Source: Muribaculaceae bacterium (lineage in GTDB: Bacteria; Bacteroidota; Bacteroidia; Bacteroidales; Muribaculaceae). Taken from it: DNA of 34,958 bases. Location of the stretch: the NCBI GenBank assembly GCA_009775355.1, contig VSPN01000029.1, positions 1-34,958 on the forward strand, given 5' to 3'. The position numbers and the translations under genes are program-made. This document shows, piece after piece, positions 33,518-34,958 of this stretch. Under the pieces are notes generated by a model. The model was not told where the DNA came from. It saw only the letters and a list, made by a program, of their open reading frames with translations, and ran no database searches. Position 1 is the stretch's first letter. Each line of letters opens with the position of its first letter.

Positions 33518-34828
33518 ATGAATAGATTTTTATTAGGTCTGGCAATGACAGCCATAGCGATTCCCGGATCATATGCCCAGGATGAGTTTGACGATATATA
33601 CTACAATCCTAAATCGGAAAAAGAAAGCAGCAGAAAATCCGATATAAAATCCAGCTACATCGAAGATTTCAGTGATATGGATGTCGATGAGTACAACCGC
33701 CGAGGTTTCTATTATGAAACTGCGGTCGATACAATCGGGCAGACTGCTGAAAATGCCGAAGACTTCGTCTACACACAGCAGATTCAGAAATATTATAACC
33801 CGACAATCGTAGTTGATAATTCTGACGTGCTGTCTGACATACTTGAGAATTCATATGGCAATGTCGAGATTGTCATAGACAACGGTTCTCCTTCGTTCAC
33901 TTCGATCTATACCGGGACATACGGATGGTCGCCCTCATATTACAACTGGTGTCTGAGGCCTGCGTGGACATGGAGCTATGCGTGGGGGCCGGTGCACTGG
34001 TCTTGGATCTGGGGGCCGTCGTGGGCATGGGATCCGGTCTGGAGCTGGGGTTACCCGTCATGGTCATACTATCCTTCATGGGGATGGGGATATGGCCCGG
34101 GATGGGGACCGCGTCCTCCAAGACCTCTATATGGCTATCATCGTCCGGTCAGACCAGGGGCTACACGGCCCGGCGCTCCCAATCCCGGATGGTCTTATAA
34201 CACTAGACCTGGCGGCAATTACAGCGGCGGCGGATCTTACGGGCGTCCGGGCTCCCGTCCGATGGGTCGTCCTGCGGCTGGTATGTCAGGAACAACTTCG
34301 TCAGGAAGATATTCCGACAGAAGGCAACAGACTTCGGTGTCGACAGGTATGCTCAATCTGGGCGGCACAAGGCCGAACGTCGGAACAACTGTCAGGTCTG
34401 ACCGTAAGACTGCTAAGACAGCCACCCTCAACGGCTCAATGGTAAATTCGAACATAACTGTCAGAAATGACGGTAATGTCATTGACAAGTCCGGTAACAC
34501 GTCTAAGAGGAGCGGTCTGGTGAGAACTGAAAGAAACAGCAACACCACAAGAAAGAATAATACTGTCACCTCGCAAGGCAGTCTCAGATCTTCCGGAAGC
34601 AACGGCAGTACAGTCAGGCGTGAGACAACCGGATACCGCAAAATGACCACTACAAAGTCCGCGGGCAACCGGTCATACAATTCGACGCGCAACCGATCGT
34701 ACAACTCCTCATGTAGCCGGAATTACAATGTCGGATCATCGCGCAGCACAGGCAGTGTTTCCAGAGGTGGAGCAGGCGGAGGTGCGTCGCGTTCGGGTGG
34801 CGGAGGTCATCGTGGTGGAAGAAGATAA
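33518..34828 (+). CDS. Exported low-complexity protein with a Trp-rich segment, unknown function
   Basis: I do not recognise this 436-residue protein. It has a clear signal peptide (residues 1-20, cleavage after SYA). A charged region of about 100 residues follows. Around 128-215 lies a remarkable aromatic segment with 16 tryptophans in 62 residues (from GWSPSYYNW to GPGWG), alternating with Tyr, Pro, Gly and Ser. Then comes a Gly/Pro/Arg-rich stretch (~200-260) and a long Ser/Thr/Arg/Asn/Gly-rich tail with near-repeats such as NRSYNS. The tail ends in glycine and basic residues. The cell-envelope or extracellular location is inferred from the signal. The reading frame is uninterrupted, and base usage resembles the neighbours. 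An adhesive, matrix or envelope-associated role is possible, but nothing in the sequence proves it. No good promoter was found in the 102-bp gap upstream. Confidence 0.75.
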   Translation: MNRFLLGLAMTAIAIPGSYAQDEFDDIYYNPKSEKESSRKSDIKSSYIEDFSDMDVDEYNRRGFYYETAVDTIGQTAENAEDFVYTQQIQKYYNPTIVVDNSDVLSDILENSYGNVEIVIDNGSPSFTSIYTGTYGWSPSYYNWCLRPAWTWSYAWGPVHWSWIWGPSWAWDPVWSWGYPSWSYYPSWGWGYGPGWGPRPPRPLYGYHRPVRPGATRPGAPNPGWSYNTRPGGNYSGGGSYGRPGSRPMGRPAAGMSGTTSSGRYSDRRQQTSVSTGMLNLGGTRPNVGTTVRSDRKTAKTATLNGSMVNSNITVRNDGNVIDKSGNTSKRSGLVRTERNSNTTRKNNTVTSQGSLRSSGSNGSTVRRETTGYRKMTTTKSAGNRSYNSTRNRSYNSSCSRNYNVGSSRSTGSVSRGGAGGGASRSGGGGHRGGRR

Positions 34829-34830
34829 TC

Positions 34831-34848
34831 AGAGCTTGTTTAATAATA
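34831..34848. repeat. Dispersed 18-bp intergenic repeat, copy 2
   Basis: Identical to 13650-13667. This copy starts 3 bp after the stop codon of the Trp-rich protein gene. The remaining ~110 bases to the window end show no gene or clear promoter. Confidence 0.6.
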
Positions 34849-34958
34849 GGCAAATCAGCCTGACATATGAAATCTTTATGTCGAAGTTGTTCAAACTTAT
34901 TTCAAGATGTTAATAATACAGTAAAATAATAAAAATACAGCGCATTCAGCAAAGGGCG

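Noticed and set aside
1..34958. tRNA or rRNA genes
   Set aside because: No T-loop GGTTCRA-type sequence with a plausible cloverleaf, or rRNA-like stretch, was seen; the one GTTCGAATCC match (around 24915) is inside aconitase.

Overview
The window looks like a chromosomal segment of a Bacteroidota bacterium, most likely order Bacteroidales. The evidence is promoters of the TTTG/TTG-N19-21-TAnnTTTG type, A-rich start regions without clear Shine-Dalgarno sites, and typical Bacteroidales gene content (four-gene hut cluster, IGHMBP2-like helicase, ABC-F ATPase, truncated-looking ComEC, RhlE-type helicase next to lon). A gut family such as Muribaculaceae would fit the roughly 50-55% GC, but that is inference. 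I see no rRNA, tRNA, CRISPR array, prophage or complete insertion sequence. The genes look intact, and the window is mostly core metabolism and housekeeping.

Layout. 1-385: intergenic, with three 24-bp-spaced repeats at the left edge. 386-922: an NlpC/P60 lipoprotein with its own promoter and terminator. 1111-7620: the histidine-utilisation operon hutU-ftcD-hutI-hutH, with its own promoter, a palindrome in the leader and a strong terminator. It converts histidine via urocanate to glutamate and one-carbon-loaded folate. 7780-8870: a nitroreductase-like protein and a small XRE regulator. 8851-17740 (minus strand): UPF1-like helicase, ABC-F ATPase, M13 peptidase, aroE and comEC. 18110-26735: citrate lyase genes citD-citE-citF-citX and a citC-citG fusion, then aconitase and NADP-type isocitrate dehydrogenase, behind a ~190-nt leader with several possible hairpins. 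26866-27825: a regulator joining a RIC/YtfE-type di-iron hemerythrin module to a LuxR DNA-binding domain. 27953-28462 (minus): an ECF-like sigma factor. 28735-30186: a DEAD-box RNA helicase whose 3' end overlaps the convergent lon gene (30135-32561, minus). 32702-33415: trmN6. 33518-34828: an exported, extremely Trp-rich low-complexity protein of unknown function.

How the parts may work together. The citrate lyase block carries its subunits, its prosthetic-group enzymes and its activating ligase beside aconitase and IDH, so citrate can flow to oxaloacetate plus acetate or to 2-oxoglutarate. No citrate synthase or citrate transporter is present here. The motif ACCTTAA recurs upstream of citD, acn and icd. 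Immediately downstream is the di-iron LuxR regulator. Its RIC relatives repair oxidatively or nitrosatively damaged Fe-S clusters, including aconitase, so a redox/NO-responsive link between this regulator and the Fe-S enzyme next door is the most attractive hypothesis in the window. Other points worth attention are the CitC-CitG fusion, the cit leader and a perfect 24-bp palindrome between the sigma factor and the DEAD-box gene.
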